Positions 46,546-56,422 of a stretch of DNA of 64,000 bases are shown here, piece after piece. Source of the DNA: an uncultured Leptolyngbyaceae cyanobacterium. GTDB taxonomy: Bacteria > Cyanobacteriota > Cyanobacteriia > Leptolyngbyales > Leptolyngbyaceae. Within the stretch, counting starts at the first letter, position 1; each line of letters starts with the position of its first letter. The notes under the pieces are model-generated. The model saw only the letters and a list, made by a program, of their open reading frames with translations, was not told the origin of the DNA and made no database searches. The translations under genes and the position numbers were made by a program. The stretch covers positions 84,632 through 148,631 of the forward strand of contig CALIDI010000009.1 in the NCBI GenBank assembly GCA_938023035.1, written 5' to 3'.

Positions 46546-48210
46546 ATGGCAGAGGGAAAAGGCAAAAAGCTGCGACTCATGGTTGTCGATGATGAACCCG
46601 ACAATCTCGACCTGCTTTATCGCACCTTTCGGCGAGATTTTGAGGTCATTAAAGCCGAAAGTGCGATCGCGGCGTTGCAAATTCTAGATGAGCTGGGCGA
46701 AATGGCCCTCATCATCTCCGACCAGCGGATGCCAGAAATGCTGGGAACCGAGTTTCTCAGCAAAACGGTGGATCGATTTCCAGATACGATTCGGATTGTT
46801 TTAACCGGTTACACAGATGTCGAAGACCTGGTAGAAGCCATTAATGCAGGCAAGGTGTTTAAATACATCACTAAACCCTGGAGCCATGAGCAATTAAAGG
46901 CAGTCGTGGATCAGGCGGCAGAAACCTACCGGGCAATTAAGCAACGTACCCGTGAACTGCAACGGGCGCTGCGGCGGGAATCCCTTTACAACACAGTGAC
47001 TACAGCCATTCGGGAATCGTTAGACTATCGCAGCATGTTGCAGACGATTGCTGAAACCCTGGGGCTTAATTTCGCCGCGTCGGAGGCTGTTCTCTATCCT
47101 GTTGAGGCCAATGAAGTCACCTTAGAAGCCTTTACCTATCAGGCAGAGGGGCGTACAAGCACTCTGGTGACCGAGACGCCTAGCGAGTGGTTACAGCAAG
47201 CGATCGCCAGTCGCCAAATCCAAAAGATTCAAACACCGCCCGATACGGTCTCTGCCATTGTTGCCCCCTTAACCTATCAGCAAGAATTTTTAGCGATTTT
47301 GTGTCTCTATCGTTCATCTGAGTTATCGCCCTGGTCAGAGGAAGAAATTGAGTTATTGCAGGGAATTGTTGAACAGGCTGCACTAGCCCTATCCCAGGCC
47401 CGACTCTATCAGCGCATTCAACAACAAGCTGAGCAAATGAGAGCCGAGCTAGAAGTGGCGCGGCAGATTCAGGGCAACTTGCTACGGCAGCGTTTGCCAG
47501 AGTTGGATGGGATGAAAGTACAGGCCTGTTGCTACCCGGCCCGGGAGGTGGGAGGTGACTTTTTTGAGGTTTATACCCATCCCCAGGGTGATATTTGGTT
47601 AGCTGTGGGGGATGTCTCTGGCAAAGGTGTTCCGGCGGCTTTATTTATGGCCAGCGCGATCTCGGTTTTGCGGCGCGAGCTGGCTCAGGAGTCCCCCCCT
47701 GAGCCAAATCTAGTGATGCAAAATTTGAACCAGAGCCTCTCTGCTGATCTGATCAGTGCTAACTGCTTTATTACCATGGTGTTGGCTCGCTATAGCCCAG
47801 CCACACGCCAACTTGTCTATGCCAACGCCGGTCATATTTACCCACTCGTGTGGTCAAGTCGAGCGGCAGCTCAGGCCGGAGCAGCAGAACCAAACTACCT
47901 GAAGGTCAGAGGCATTCCTCTGGGAATTTTGCCCCACTGGAAGGCGGCGGCGGGAAGTCTGGAACTTTCTCCTGGAGAGGTGTTGTTGTTAACTAGTGAT
48001 GGCATTACAGAAGCCACGGTTGATCAGGGCCAAGGCAATGGCCATAGCCGGATCCCGCTTTCGAGTGCCATGCTCCAGCAGGAGGGCTTGTGGCGCTTAT
48101 TGCTGGAAGAAGCCAACCCTTTTGATTTGAATAATTTGTTGTCTCGTATTCGGTCTCAAACGATGATGCAAGAGGATGACCAAACCATTTTGTCTCTGGA
48201 GGTCCTGTAG
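46546..48210 (+). CDS. Receiver-GAF-PP2C (SpoIIE/RsbU-type) serine phosphatase
   Basis: The 554-residue protein begins with a receiver (LMVVDDEPDNLDLLYRTF; IISDQRMPEMLGTE; Lys in KYITKPW), then a coiled linker, a GAF-like domain (residues ~160-300) and a SpoIIE-type PP2C phosphatase (PAREVGGDFFEV; VGDVSGKGVPAALFMA; DGITEA; EDDQTILSLEVL). Such enzymes dephosphorylate anti-anti-sigma factors. The RsbW-like kinase gene follows after 3 bp, so the pair is half of a partner-switching module; the STAS protein is elsewhere. A GTG start at 46519 is an alternative. Confidence 0.88.
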   Translation: MAEGKGKKLRLMVVDDEPDNLDLLYRTFRRDFEVIKAESAIAALQILDELGEMALIISDQRMPEMLGTEFLSKTVDRFPDTIRIVLTGYTDVEDLVEAINAGKVFKYITKPWSHEQLKAVVDQAAETYRAIKQRTRELQRALRRESLYNTVTTAIRESLDYRSMLQTIAETLGLNFAASEAVLYPVEANEVTLEAFTYQAEGRTSTLVTETPSEWLQQAIASRQIQKIQTPPDTVSAIVAPLTYQQEFLAILCLYRSSELSPWSEEEIELLQGIVEQAALALSQARLYQRIQQQAEQMRAELEVARQIQGNLLRQRLPELDGMKVQACCYPAREVGGDFFEVYTHPQGDIWLAVGDVSGKGVPAALFMASAISVLRRELAQESPPEPNLVMQNLNQSLSADLISANCFITMVLARYSPATRQLVYANAGHIYPLVWSSRAAAQAGAAEPNYLKVRGIPLGILPHWKAAAGSLELSPGEVLLLTSDGITEATVDQGQGNGHSRIPLSSAMLQQEGLWRLLLEEANPFDLNNLLSRIRSQTMMQEDDQTILSLEVL

Positions 48211-48213
48211 CTG

Positions 48214-48651
48214 ATGAAAACGGAACTTCATGTGCCCAGCGATTTACAGTTTTTGGCTGTCGTTGAAAATTGGTTACTGGGAAGTCTGGAACTTGTGATG
48301 GGCGATCGCGTAGATTGGCAACGCCAATCGAATCGGCTGCGTTTGGTTTTGGTCGAAGCTTACTCCAATGTAGTGCGTCATGCCCATAAGGATAAACCCA
48401 ACATCCCAGTATTGATTCGTCTAGAACTGCAGGGGCGGGATATTGCCCTAGAAATTTGGGATCAGGGGGAAGGCTATAACCTATCAGACTACAATGAACC
48501 CGACCCAGAATCGTTGCAGGAAGGCGGCTACGGCTGGCTGATTTTGAATCGGTTAATGGATCAGGTTGAATATACCTTACAAGTTGATGGTCTCAACTGT
48601 CTGAAGCTTCAGGCTAGCCTCCCTGAACTCGCCCAAATCAACAAATCCTGA
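48214..48651 (+). CDS. RsbW-like anti-sigma serine kinase
   Basis: The 145-residue protein is a GHKL ATPase of the anti-sigma-factor type, with VLVEAYSNVVRHAHKDKP (N box), LEIWDQGEGYNL (G1 box) and GGYGWLILNRLMDQVEY. It would phosphorylate a STAS antagonist and possibly bind a sigma factor. It is translated with the phosphatase gene upstream. It resembles the Synechocystis Slr1861 type; that link is recall. Confidence 0.85.
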   Translation: MKTELHVPSDLQFLAVVENWLLGSLELVMGDRVDWQRQSNRLRLVLVEAYSNVVRHAHKDKPNIPVLIRLELQGRDIALEIWDQGEGYNLSDYNEPDPESLQEGGYGWLILNRLMDQVEYTLQVDGLNCLKLQASLPELAQINKS

Positions 48652-48948
48652 AAAACCTAAAAGATTTTCCGTCTCTTTCTCCAGGTGAGATAGACTACTG
48701 GCACAGAGATTTACTCCAGGTAAGCCGCCAACTCTTGCGAGAGTGGAGATTTTGTGGTGACCACTAATAGTAGAGTGTCTTCTTCAGAGGAAGCTCTATT
48801 GGTAGTGATTTGCTCGAGTTTTTCTAGAGCGAATCTGCTATAAATTCTTAGGTGCATTAATGATCAAAACTCGATACCTGCCGCTCAGTGCGATCGATAT
48901 CGTTTGTTTTGAGTTAAGCCTGTGTCTTGCTATCCCTAGAGGTTTGCG
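48652..48948. other. Spacer upstream of dnaA, no origin signature
   Basis: No TTATCCACA/TTTTCCACA box cluster and no AT-rich unwinding element were found by eye, so this is probably a promoter region only. Confidence 0.45.
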
Positions 48949-50349
48949 GTGGAAACGAAGTTAGCGTTAGATAAATTGTGGGCAGAGGTGCTGGAGCGGC
49001 TACAGCTAAGGCTTAGCCCACCAACCTTTGAAACCTGGATTAAGACCACCACCCTTGAGGAAATGCAGGGGAACCAGCTATTCGTGCGATCGCCCCACCC
49101 CTTTGGACGGAAATGGATACAGAAGTACTATATTCGTGCGATGACCGAAGTAGCCCATGATGTTTTTGGTTTTCCGGTCGATATTCAGATTAAGAGTGTG
49201 GCCAGCGAGGATGGCACGATTGATGATCTGGAGATGCTGTGGAATCCCTCCGAGGCTCCAGTAGAGTTGCCTCTCCCCTCTGTCGCTAAGCCTGAGAGGG
49301 CATCCAAGAGTGTGGTTCGGCCCAGTTGCGATCTTAACCAAAAGTATGTCTTCTCGCGGTTAGTGGTTGGCTCTAACAACCGCATGGCTCATGCTGCCTC
49401 CCTAGCTGTGGCAGAGTCCCCTGGGCGTGAGTTTAACCCGTTGTTTCTTTGTGGTGGGGTTGGCCTAGGTAAAACCCATTTAATGCAGGCGATTGGGCAC
49501 TACCGCTTAGAAATTTGCCCCACCTCACGGGTCTTTTATGTTTCCACAGAACAGTTCACCAATGACTTAATTACGGCGATTCGGCGAGACAATATGCAAA
49601 GCTTCCGGGAGCTTTACCGCGAAGTCGATGTGTTACTGGTGGATGATATTCAATTTATTGAGGGTAAGGAATATACCCAGGAGGAATTTTTCCACACGTT
49701 CAATACCCTGCATGAGGCCGGTAAACAGGTTGTGCTGGCCTCTGATCGGCCTCCTAACCAGATTTCCCGTTTGCAAGAACGACTCTGCTCGCGCTTTTCG
49801 ATGGGGTTAATTGCTGATATTCAACCACCGGACTTGGAGACACGGATGGCCATTTTGCAGAAGAAGGCGGAGTATGAAAAGATCCGTCTGCCCCGTGAAG
49901 TGATTGAGTACATTGCCTCTCGCTATACCTCTAATATTCGAGAGTTAGAAGGGGCATTAATTAGGGCGGTGGCTTACGTCTCTATCTCGGGGTTGCCGAT
50001 GACCGTCGAGACAGTAATGCCAGTACTTAACCCTCCTGTGGAGCAGGTAGAGGCTTCACCCAAAACCATCATTAGCGCTATTTCTGAGGTATTTAATGTC
50101 TCAGTCGAAGATTTGAAGAGTAACTCGCGCCGCCGAGAAATTAGTGTGGCGCGCCAGATTGGGATGTATTTGATGCGCCAACATACCGATTTGAGCTTAC
50201 CCAAAATTGGCGAAGAGTTTGGGGGAAAGGATCACACTACCGTGTTGTATAGCTGCGACAAAATTGCCCAGTTAAAGGATAAGGATCATCAGTTAGCCCA
50301 AACGCTGAAGCAGCTTAGCGAACGGATTAACCGTACCAGTCAGGCTTAA
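48949..50349 (+). CDS. dnaA: Chromosomal replication initiator protein DnaA
   Basis: DnaA binds DnaA boxes and opens the origin. The 466-residue protein starts at GTG 48949 ([16 protein letters not shown], domain I), has a linker with [14 protein letters not shown], the AAA+ domain ([31 protein letters not shown]; the sensor region in [10 protein letters not shown]) and a C-terminal HTH domain ([29 protein letters not shown]). No dnaN is adjacent, as is common in cyanobacteria. Confidence 0.97.
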   Translation: METKLALDKLWAEVLERLQLRLSPPTFETWIKTTTLEEMQGNQLFVRSPHPFGRKWIQKYYIRAMTEVAHDVFGFPVDIQIKSVASEDGTIDDLEMLWNPSEAPVELPLPSVAKPERASKSVVRPSCDLNQKYVFSRLVVGSNNRMAHAASLAVAESPGREFNPLFLCGGVGLGKTHLMQAIGHYRLEICPTSRVFYVSTEQFTNDLITAIRRDNMQSFRELYREVDVLLVDDIQFIEGKEYTQEEFFHTFNTLHEAGKQVVLASDRPPNQISRLQERLCSRFSMGLIADIQPPDLETRMAILQKKAEYEKIRLPREVIEYIASRYTSNIRELEGALIRAVAYVSISGLPMTVETVMPVLNPPVEQVEASPKTIISAISEVFNVSVEDLKSNSRRREISVARQIGMYLMRQHTDLSLPKIGEEFGGKDHTTVLYSCDKIAQLKDKDHQLAQTLKQLSERINRTSQA

Positions 50350-50397
50350 ACCCCCTGATTGTGAGTGACTGAGTGGCTCTTCTGCACCTGGGGCAGC

Positions 50398-52395
50398 TTA
50401 CGGGGCTTCTAGTCTTCTTGTAAAAGCAGCATGATCTTCTGGGTTACCCACAACGAGTAGGCGATCGCCGGCCTCCAGGGTCATTTCACCGGTGGGATAG
50501 CGGTACAACTGTTTGCGGCGTTCAATTGCCATAATGGTTGCCCCGGTCAAGCGACGGATGTTGGCCTGGGCTAGACTTAAGCCCACTAGAGGCGAGTTTG
50601 CGGGTAACCTGTACCAGTGGCGTTGTAGTCCCTCAATCACCGATTCTAAATCTGCCGCCCCCCAGTATTCTGCCCGCTCTGGCAAAATGTCGCGATAGCG
50701 CCCGGTACGGTAACGGTTGACCACCTGCTGCACCTCAAAGGTAGAGTCACCCAGTTTCAAGAGCATGTGGGCACCCATTTCCAGAGAAGCTTCAAACTCT
50801 GGCTGCACCACTTCCTGGGCACCCAGTTGGTAGAGGGTATCAATTTCTTCATTGCCATGGGCCCGCACGGTAATATCCAGGTCAGGGGCAAGACTTAAGG
50901 CCCGGTTCAATGTGAGGCGGGTTGCCATAGGGTCGGGCAGGGCGATCGCCATTGCCTTTGCTTGGGGTAATTTAGCCTTTTCTAAAACCAGCGTGCTAGA
51001 GGCATCGCCAAACAGATAGGGAATGGCTCGTTCGCGCAGAGATTGCAGCACCGCCTCATTATTATCAATCACCAGAATCGGATAGCCCTGAAAATACAGC
51101 ATCCGCACCAGGGTTTGACCAACTCTGCCATAACCAACCACCACCACATGGCCGCTCAGTTCTTCTTCTCGCCCAAATAACTTAGGGGAATGGTTAAGTT
51201 GCAGCAGACGATTAACCCAGGGAATTTGCTCCAACCCTGTTAACAGCAAGGGGGTTGCCCGCAGCAGAAAGGGGGTCAGCAACAGAGTGGCTGCCGTTGT
51301 GCCCACGGTCAGGCCATAGAGCCGGGGTGGAAAGAGGCCCTGATTTTGAGCGACACCCGCTAGCACAAAGGAAAACTCCCCAATCTGGTTAATTCCCAGC
51401 CCGACCGTTAGGGCTGTTTTCAGGGAATAGCCAAACAAACTGACAACCGCTGTAGCAATCATCGCTTTGCCGAGCATGGCAACCGCTACCAACCCAATCA
51501 GAGTCCAGAGATTTGCCAGCAAAAAGGTTGGATCAATCAACAAGCCAATCGACGCAAAAAACAGGGTCGCAAAAACATCGCGCATGGGTAGCATTCGATC
51601 GAGGGCGTGATCCGCATATTCCACATTTGAAATCATCAACCCGGCGACAAAAGCCCCCATTTCAATTCCCAGGCCGAGAGCGGAGGTGATCAGCGCGATC
51701 CCTAGACAGAGCACCAAGATTCCTAGCAAAAATAATTCCTGGGAGCCGGTGTGGGCAATCAGTTGTACCAAAAACGGAATCACCCATTTCCCCATCAGGA
51801 TGGCTCCCCCTAGAAATAGCAACGCCCTTAGCAGCGCTGAGAGTAGGGCACTGCCAATCACATCCGTTGGCTGGGTCAAGGCTGGGAGAATCGCCAACAT
51901 CAAGCCCACGGCTAAATCCTGAACAATTAAAATAGTCAGCATAATCTGACCGTGATTAGTTTGAGTTTCATTCCGTTCAATCAGACTTTTCAGGACAACA
52001 GCGGTCGAAGAGAGAGAAAGAACGGCCCCCAGGAAAGTGGCTTTGGGGATAGTGGTTACCCAGCCCGTCAAGTACGCCAATCCCCCCCCTAGTAAAATCG
52101 TTAGGATAATTTGCAGAGAGCCGCCGCCTAGGGCGATCGCCCGCATTCGCAGCAGGTCTTTCAGCGAAAACTCTACGCCTAGCGCAAACAGCAGCAAGGC
52201 CACGCCGATTTCTGACAGTACTTGGATATCCCCTTCCAGCGTGACGAGTCTAAAACCTGTCGGGCCAATCAGCATGCCACCCAGAAGGTAACCCAGCAAA
52301 ACAGGTTGTCCTAAACGATTGGCCAGGTACCCTCCAGCGGCAGCCGTTCCCAGCACTGTTACCATTTCTACAATTAGTGTTAACTCGGCAGCCAT
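50398..52395 (-). CDS. Kef-type cation:proton antiporter with TrkA domains
   Basis: The 665-residue protein has about 12 CPA2-type membrane segments (LGYLLGGMLIGPTGFRL; LLLFALGVEFSLKDLLRM; LGLGIEMGAFVAGLMIS), then an RCK/TrkA-N domain (VVVVGYGRVGQTLVRMLYFQG, dinucleotide-binding) and a TrkA-C domain (LVGLSLAQANIRRLTG; LEAGDRLLVVGN). It would exchange K+ or Na+ for protons with gating by NAD(H). It is convergent with dnaA and alone. Confidence 0.93.
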   Translation of the reverse strand: MAAELTLIVEMVTVLGTAAAGGYLANRLGQPVLLGYLLGGMLIGPTGFRLVTLEGDIQVLSEIGVALLLFALGVEFSLKDLLRMRAIALGGGSLQIILTILLGGGLAYLTGWVTTIPKATFLGAVLSLSSTAVVLKSLIERNETQTNHGQIMLTILIVQDLAVGLMLAILPALTQPTDVIGSALLSALLRALLFLGGAILMGKWVIPFLVQLIAHTGSQELFLLGILVLCLGIALITSALGLGIEMGAFVAGLMISNVEYADHALDRMLPMRDVFATLFFASIGLLIDPTFLLANLWTLIGLVAVAMLGKAMIATAVVSLFGYSLKTALTVGLGINQIGEFSFVLAGVAQNQGLFPPRLYGLTVGTTAATLLLTPFLLRATPLLLTGLEQIPWVNRLLQLNHSPKLFGREEELSGHVVVVGYGRVGQTLVRMLYFQGYPILVIDNNEAVLQSLRERAIPYLFGDASSTLVLEKAKLPQAKAMAIALPDPMATRLTLNRALSLAPDLDITVRAHGNEEIDTLYQLGAQEVVQPEFEASLEMGAHMLLKLGDSTFEVQQVVNRYRTGRYRDILPERAEYWGAADLESVIEGLQRHWYRLPANSPLVGLSLAQANIRRLTGATIMAIERRKQLYRYPTGEMTLEAGDRLLVVGNPEDHAAFTRRLEAP

Positions 52396-52683
52396 GAATT
52401 GATGATTTGTGTAAACCGGTTTCTGGCTTCATCTAAACATGCTGACCGAGTAAACGGGTAAGCATGAGGAATGATCGGGCGATCTCCCGGGTGCTGAGCC
52501 GATTAGGGGCGAGGGGGCTTCAATGGAATTGCGCCCAGCGACTTAGCAAGCACGCTGCTGCCATCAGATAATGCCCGAAGTAGCAGGCCGTCTCACTGAG
52601 GAACAGGAGTTGCCGGGTAAGGTTATCGCTACACTCAAAGGCGATCGCAGCCTAAAAGAACGCCTCCTTTTAACGACATTGCC
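52396..52683. other. Spacer between antiporter and pyrR
   Basis: On the plus strand a 55-codon open frame from ATG 52571 (MPEVAGRLTEEQELPGKVIA) reads partly like coding sequence, but it runs into the 3' end of pyrR and has no known family. It may be a leftover fragment. Confidence 0.3.
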
Positions 52684-53220
52684 TCACTCCGACTTAATTA
52701 ACTCCACCCCATCGCGCCCATCTAGCTCGTGGATATAAACCTTGACCACTTCATCCCGCGCAGTGGGGAGCTGCTTGCCAACAAAGTCGGGGTGAATCGG
52801 CACCTCCCGATGACCGCGATCGACCAACACCGCCAGTCGAATCACAGCAGGTCTACCGTAGTCATTGATAGCATTCAATGCGGCCCGAATCGTGCGTCCT
52901 TTGAAAATTACATCATCCACCAACACCAGGCGTTTACCCGACAAATCGAAGGAAATTTTTGTCTTGGCGGGAGTGCGTAAACCAATCTGGTCAAGGTCAT
53001 CTCGGTAAAAGGTAATATCGAGTGCGCCCACGGGCACCTCTACGCCCTCGAGTACTTCAATCTGGCGCGCTAATAGATGGGCTAAGTTAACCCCACGGGT
53101 GTAAATGCCAACCAGGGCAAGCTGAGACAAATCACCCGCCCGCTCCACTACCTGGGAAGCTAAACGAGTCAGCGTTCGGCGCATTTCTTCTGGAGATAGA
53201 ATTTGAATTACCTCAGCCAT
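52684..53220 (-). CDS. pyrR: PyrR bifunctional uracil phosphoribosyltransferase/regulator
   Basis: PyrR can attenuate pyrimidine genes by binding mRNA and can make UMP from uracil. The 178-residue protein (ATG 53220) has [27 protein letters not shown] and the PRPP loop [20 protein letters not shown]. Whether RNA binding is retained is not visible. It lies 149 bp after kaiC on the same strand. Confidence 0.92.
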   Translation of the reverse strand: MAEVIQILSPEEMRRTLTRLASQVVERAGDLSQLALVGIYTRGVNLAHLLARQIEVLEGVEVPVGALDITFYRDDLDQIGLRTPAKTKISFDLSGKRLVLVDDVIFKGRTIRAALNAINDYGRPAVIRLAVLVDRGHREVPIHPDFVGKQLPTARDEVVKVYIHELDGRDGVELIKSE

Positions 53221-53277
53221 AGATTCTTGGCAAACCCCTAAACGCAATTATGCAGAAGGTAAAACTCAAAATCTCCT

Positions 53278-53336
53278 GCGAGAAGGGCAAAGCCCCTCGC
53301 CATCTAAACCTAGGGCAGACCTGCCAAGCGGGCAGG
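53278..53336 (-). terminator. Two strong hairpins between kaiC and pyrR
   Basis: GCGAGAAGGGC/GCCCCTCGC (53278-53300) and CCTGCC/GGCAGG (53320-53336) form stable stems downstream of kaiC. On the minus strand a T-rich stretch (GATTTTGAGTTTT) follows, so this may terminate or attenuate the kai message before pyrR. Confidence 0.5.
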
Positions 53337-53368
53337 CTGCCAAGTAGCCTACTGAATATCGCGGTGGA

Positions 53369-54937
53369 CTAGAGCAAATCTTCTGGTTCTTCCCGTTGTA
53401 CCCCTTTGACAATACGCGAGAGTTTCGACTTTTCATCAATACTGATACGGCTAGGGGAGCCACTGATAATCCGCTCGTAATCGCGGAAGGAGTCTTTAAT
53501 TTCTGGCCCCTGGCCGCTAATGATGTACTCACGAATGCCCTTATCGTGCCAGGAACCTCGCATCTTGAAAACGTTGATGGCACGCGACATCTCTCCGCGA
53601 ATCTCAACGTACTGCAACATGATGATGGTGTCAGTAATTGTGGAAATATGGGAGTCTGTAATCGAGTGCGATCCCATAAATTGGTCGGTTGTGTTGGTAA
53701 AGAAACCGGTAATTTCCTCTTGCTTCGCGAAGCCCGTTACCCCAATCACAAACTGGCGGAAGGCGTTGTTACTGACTCCGCGGGCTAGAGCCGAGAGGGA
53801 ATCGATCGCAATGCGAGCCGGTTTAAACTCAGCAATCTCCGTTTTGATAATTTGCAGGTGATCCTCTAACCCCGCCGATTCTGGGTAGGCGCAAATGATC
53901 TTGAGCAGACCCTGTTGCTCCAAATCTTCAAAGTCAATCCCCCAAGAATAGGCGTTACGGGAGAGTTGAGCGCGCGACTCTTCATAGGCAAATAGAATGG
54001 CCCGCTCTCCATGCTTACAACCATCTTGTAAAAACTTGCTGACCAACAGGGTTTTGCCGGTGCCGGTTGCCCCCGTTGCCAGAATAATCGAGTCCTTAAA
54101 AAAGCCGCCGCCACACATCTCATCCAAAGTGTTAACCCCCGAAGATACCCGCACATTGGATGAGCGCTGGGTCAGCCGCATTGCCCCTAAGGGGAAGATA
54201 TTGATGCCGCTGTTGGTAATGGTGAACGGATATTCACCCTTCATATGGGTTGTACCGCGCAGTTTCAAGATTTCGATTGTGCGCCGTCGCCGTTCTCCTT
54301 CCAAGACGTTACGCACAATGACCACATTGTCGGAAACAAACTCTTCTACCCCAAACCGCGCCACTTGCCCATATTCATCCACTCGCTCAGTGGTCATAAT
54401 CGTGGTAGCCCCTACCTGCTTGAGCCGTGCCACCAAGCGAAAGATCTCACGTCGTACCACCGAGGCCGCATCATATTGTTGAAATACCGCTGTTACCGAA
54501 TCAATGGATACTCGCTTGGCTTTGTACTTACGAATGGCATACTGGATTCGCTCAATCAGGGCAGATAGGTCAAAATTGCCAACGACATCTTGCCCTTCTG
54601 GATCGGGTGAGGCGTCTAAAATGAACAACTTGCCGGCATTGACGAATTGCTGAATATCCCAGCCGAAGCTGTAGGCATTTTTAATGATATCGGTGGGAGA
54701 TTCTTCGAAGGTGATAAATACCCCTGGCTCGTCAAAATAAACAATGCCATTGTAGAGAAACTGAACCGCGAGTAGGGTCTTGCCAGTACCAGAGGTGCCA
54801 CTGACCAGAGTTGTGCGCCCAACCGGTAAACCGCCATGGCTGATGTCATCAAACCCCTCGATCATGGTGCGAATTTTTTGCACATTGAGTTGGGTATTGA
54901 TGGTCTCTGGAGTCGATTGATTTTCTGGTAGGATCAT
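53369..54937 (-). CDS. kaiC: Circadian clock ATPase/kinase KaiC
   Basis: KaiC is the hexameric clock core with autokinase, autophosphatase and slow ATPase activity. The 522-residue protein has CI Walker A GTSGTGKT (Lys53) with FITFEESPTD, and CII Walker A GATGTGKT with AYEESRAQL. The phosphorylation pair lies in SITDSHISTITDT: Ser and Thr near 432-433, homologous to S431/T432 of S. elongatus with an offset of one. The C-terminal A-loop region (YERIISGSPSRIS) is intact. All required residues are present, so the clock is predicted functional. Confidence 0.98.
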   Translation of the reverse strand: MILPENQSTPETINTQLNVQKIRTMIEGFDDISHGGLPVGRTTLVSGTSGTGKTLLAVQFLYNGIVYFDEPGVFITFEESPTDIIKNAYSFGWDIQQFVNAGKLFILDASPDPEGQDVVGNFDLSALIERIQYAIRKYKAKRVSIDSVTAVFQQYDAASVVRREIFRLVARLKQVGATTIMTTERVDEYGQVARFGVEEFVSDNVVIVRNVLEGERRRRTIEILKLRGTTHMKGEYPFTITNSGINIFPLGAMRLTQRSSNVRVSSGVNTLDEMCGGGFFKDSIILATGATGTGKTLLVSKFLQDGCKHGERAILFAYEESRAQLSRNAYSWGIDFEDLEQQGLLKIICAYPESAGLEDHLQIIKTEIAEFKPARIAIDSLSALARGVSNNAFRQFVIGVTGFAKQEEITGFFTNTTDQFMGSHSITDSHISTITDTIIMLQYVEIRGEMSRAINVFKMRGSWHDKGIREYIISGQGPEIKDSFRDYERIISGSPSRISIDEKSKLSRIVKGVQREEPEDLL

Positions 54938-55142
54938 GACTAAATCTGACTGACAAATCCGGTTTCTGTAATGGAGTGCCTGAAGCTAAACGAACGATCG
55001 CGTTGCCTTGCTAGATGTAGCATAAAACCCTGCATTTATGGCCAAATCAGGAGGACGAGGGGATAATTTGTTAGATGTTGCTGTCAATACAGTTACCCTC
55101 GGTTTAGTCAAGCGTGATGCAGCCGCCAGTGGCTGTAGCATA

Positions 55143-55463
55143 TTATTCTTCCAACTCAAGGCCAGAATCTTGCAGCTCTTCGTACAATAAGTCAAGCCCA
55201 ATCAAAACTTTTTCCCGATCAGAGAGATCTCCAATGATTTTGCGCACTGGGGGCGGCAAGATCTTTGCCAGAGTTGGGGTTGCCAGAATCTTGTCTTCTT
55301 CGGCCAGTTGAGGATTTTTAAGAACGTCAATCACTTTTAGGGCGTAGACTCCTTGAAACTCTTCCTCCAAGATATTATTCAGCATTTTAAGTGCTCGAAT
55401 CGAGTTGGGGGTATTGCCTGCAACGTACAGCTTCAGCACGTAGGTTTTTTGGGGGAAGCCCAT
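55143..55463 (-). CDS. kaiB: Circadian clock protein KaiB
   Basis: KaiB is the fold-switching protein that binds phosphorylated KaiC and sequesters KaiA. From the ATG at 55463 it has 106 residues: [20 protein letters not shown], then [14 protein letters not shown] and [23 protein letters not shown], with an acidic tail. The ATG at 55478 would add five residues and cannot be ruled out. The gap to kaiC is about 205 bp; kaiA ends 92 bp upstream. Confidence 0.97.
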   Translation of the reverse strand: MGFPQKTYVLKLYVAGNTPNSIRALKMLNNILEEEFQGVYALKVIDVLKNPQLAEEDKILATPTLAKILPPPVRKIIGDLSDREKVLIGLDLLYEELQDSGLELEE

Positions 55464-55555
55464 AGCCGAACTTTTCATAGATCAGAGAACCAACAACGCT
55501 GCGATCAGCAGGATAGCAACAAAACCCCAAGGGGTAGGGAGTTTACCGTGAGAGT

Positions 55556-56422
55556 TTAAGATTCTCGTGGAATCGAGCGGCGGTACATTTCACAGAGATG
55601 GGCGATGATATCAATCAGGGTGAGCCGATAATCGAGCAAAATTTCTTCGCTGCGTCCTTCTAGTTTGAGTTGCTTTGAGAACTCCTCAATCAGCTCCATA
55701 TGAATTTCCACAATCTGAGAAACTGAAATGTCTGCAAAGAAGGCCGCATTCACTAGGTCATCAATTCGCTGGTTCAGGCTGTCATCTTCTGCAAAGTAGC
55801 ACAGCAGAATTTCACGGTAGTCGTTTCTCAGGGCTTCGATAAATTCTTGCTTGGCCTCTGAGGGCAGATGACGATAGAAGTTGCGTGGATTACGTTTGTA
55901 GTACACACCTAAATAGCCCAGTCTCTCTTTCAGCTTTTCCGAGAGCCGTCGCTGTTGCACCGGCAAAAAGTTTTGGATTGTCAGGTTAGTTGTGACTTCC
56001 TTCGCATCGGCGGGGGCAAAACGACAGGACAGGGAGAGGTTTAAAAAGTGAGTGATTGCCCGATCAATCATTTTTGGCAGAGCTTTAATCTCAGTTTCTG
56101 CAACCCAGACCTCTGCTGTATGGTAATAAAAGTTAGTAGCTGATGCCTCTGGGGTCGTTTTAGCTGCCGCTGCGGAGACAACAATCACCGCAGGAAACAG
56201 AGCAGCCTGACCATAGAGCCATTTTGCTGTAACGGGTAATTGGGGGCCGCTTTGTAAAATCAAGCAATCGATGGCTTGTTTCTCTTGTTCAAGATAACGA
56301 CAAAAATCGTCAAAAGAAAAAAAGATGGAATAGTGGTAGCGATCGCTTGTGAGTACGGTTGCGATGGCCTCCGCAAGAGGTGTTTGCTCGACAAAGATAC
56401 AAAGAGTTGGCAATAAGCTCAC
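55556..56422 (-). CDS. kaiA: Circadian clock protein KaiA
   Basis: KaiA stimulates KaiC phosphorylation by holding its A-loops. The 288-residue full-length form has an N-terminal pseudo-receiver (residues ~1-135, CIFVEQTPLAEAIATVL; no acceptor Asp) and the C-terminal four-helix dimer domain (SEKLKERLGYLGVYYKRNP; FIEALRNDYREILLCYFAED; IDDLVNAAFFADISVSQIVEIHMELIEEFSKQL). Some filamentous species have shortened KaiA; this one keeps both domains. Confidence 0.97.
   Translation of the reverse strand: MSLLPTLCIFVEQTPLAEAIATVLTSDRYHYSIFFSFDDFCRYLEQEKQAIDCLILQSGPQLPVTAKWLYGQAALFPAVIVVSAAAAKTTPEASATNFYYHTAEVWVAETEIKALPKMIDRAITHFLNLSLSCRFAPADAKEVTTNLTIQNFLPVQQRRLSEKLKERLGYLGVYYKRNPRNFYRHLPSEAKQEFIEALRNDYREILLCYFAEDDSLNQRIDDLVNAAFFADISVSQIVEIHMELIEEFSKQLKLEGRSEEILLDYRLTLIDIIAHLCEMYRRSIPRES

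Noticed and set aside
48652..48948. Chromosome origin upstream of dnaA
   Set aside because: No cluster of DnaA boxes or AT-rich unwinding stretch is visible. One TTTTTCCACA-like match is inside dnaA coding sequence near 49687 and is alone.
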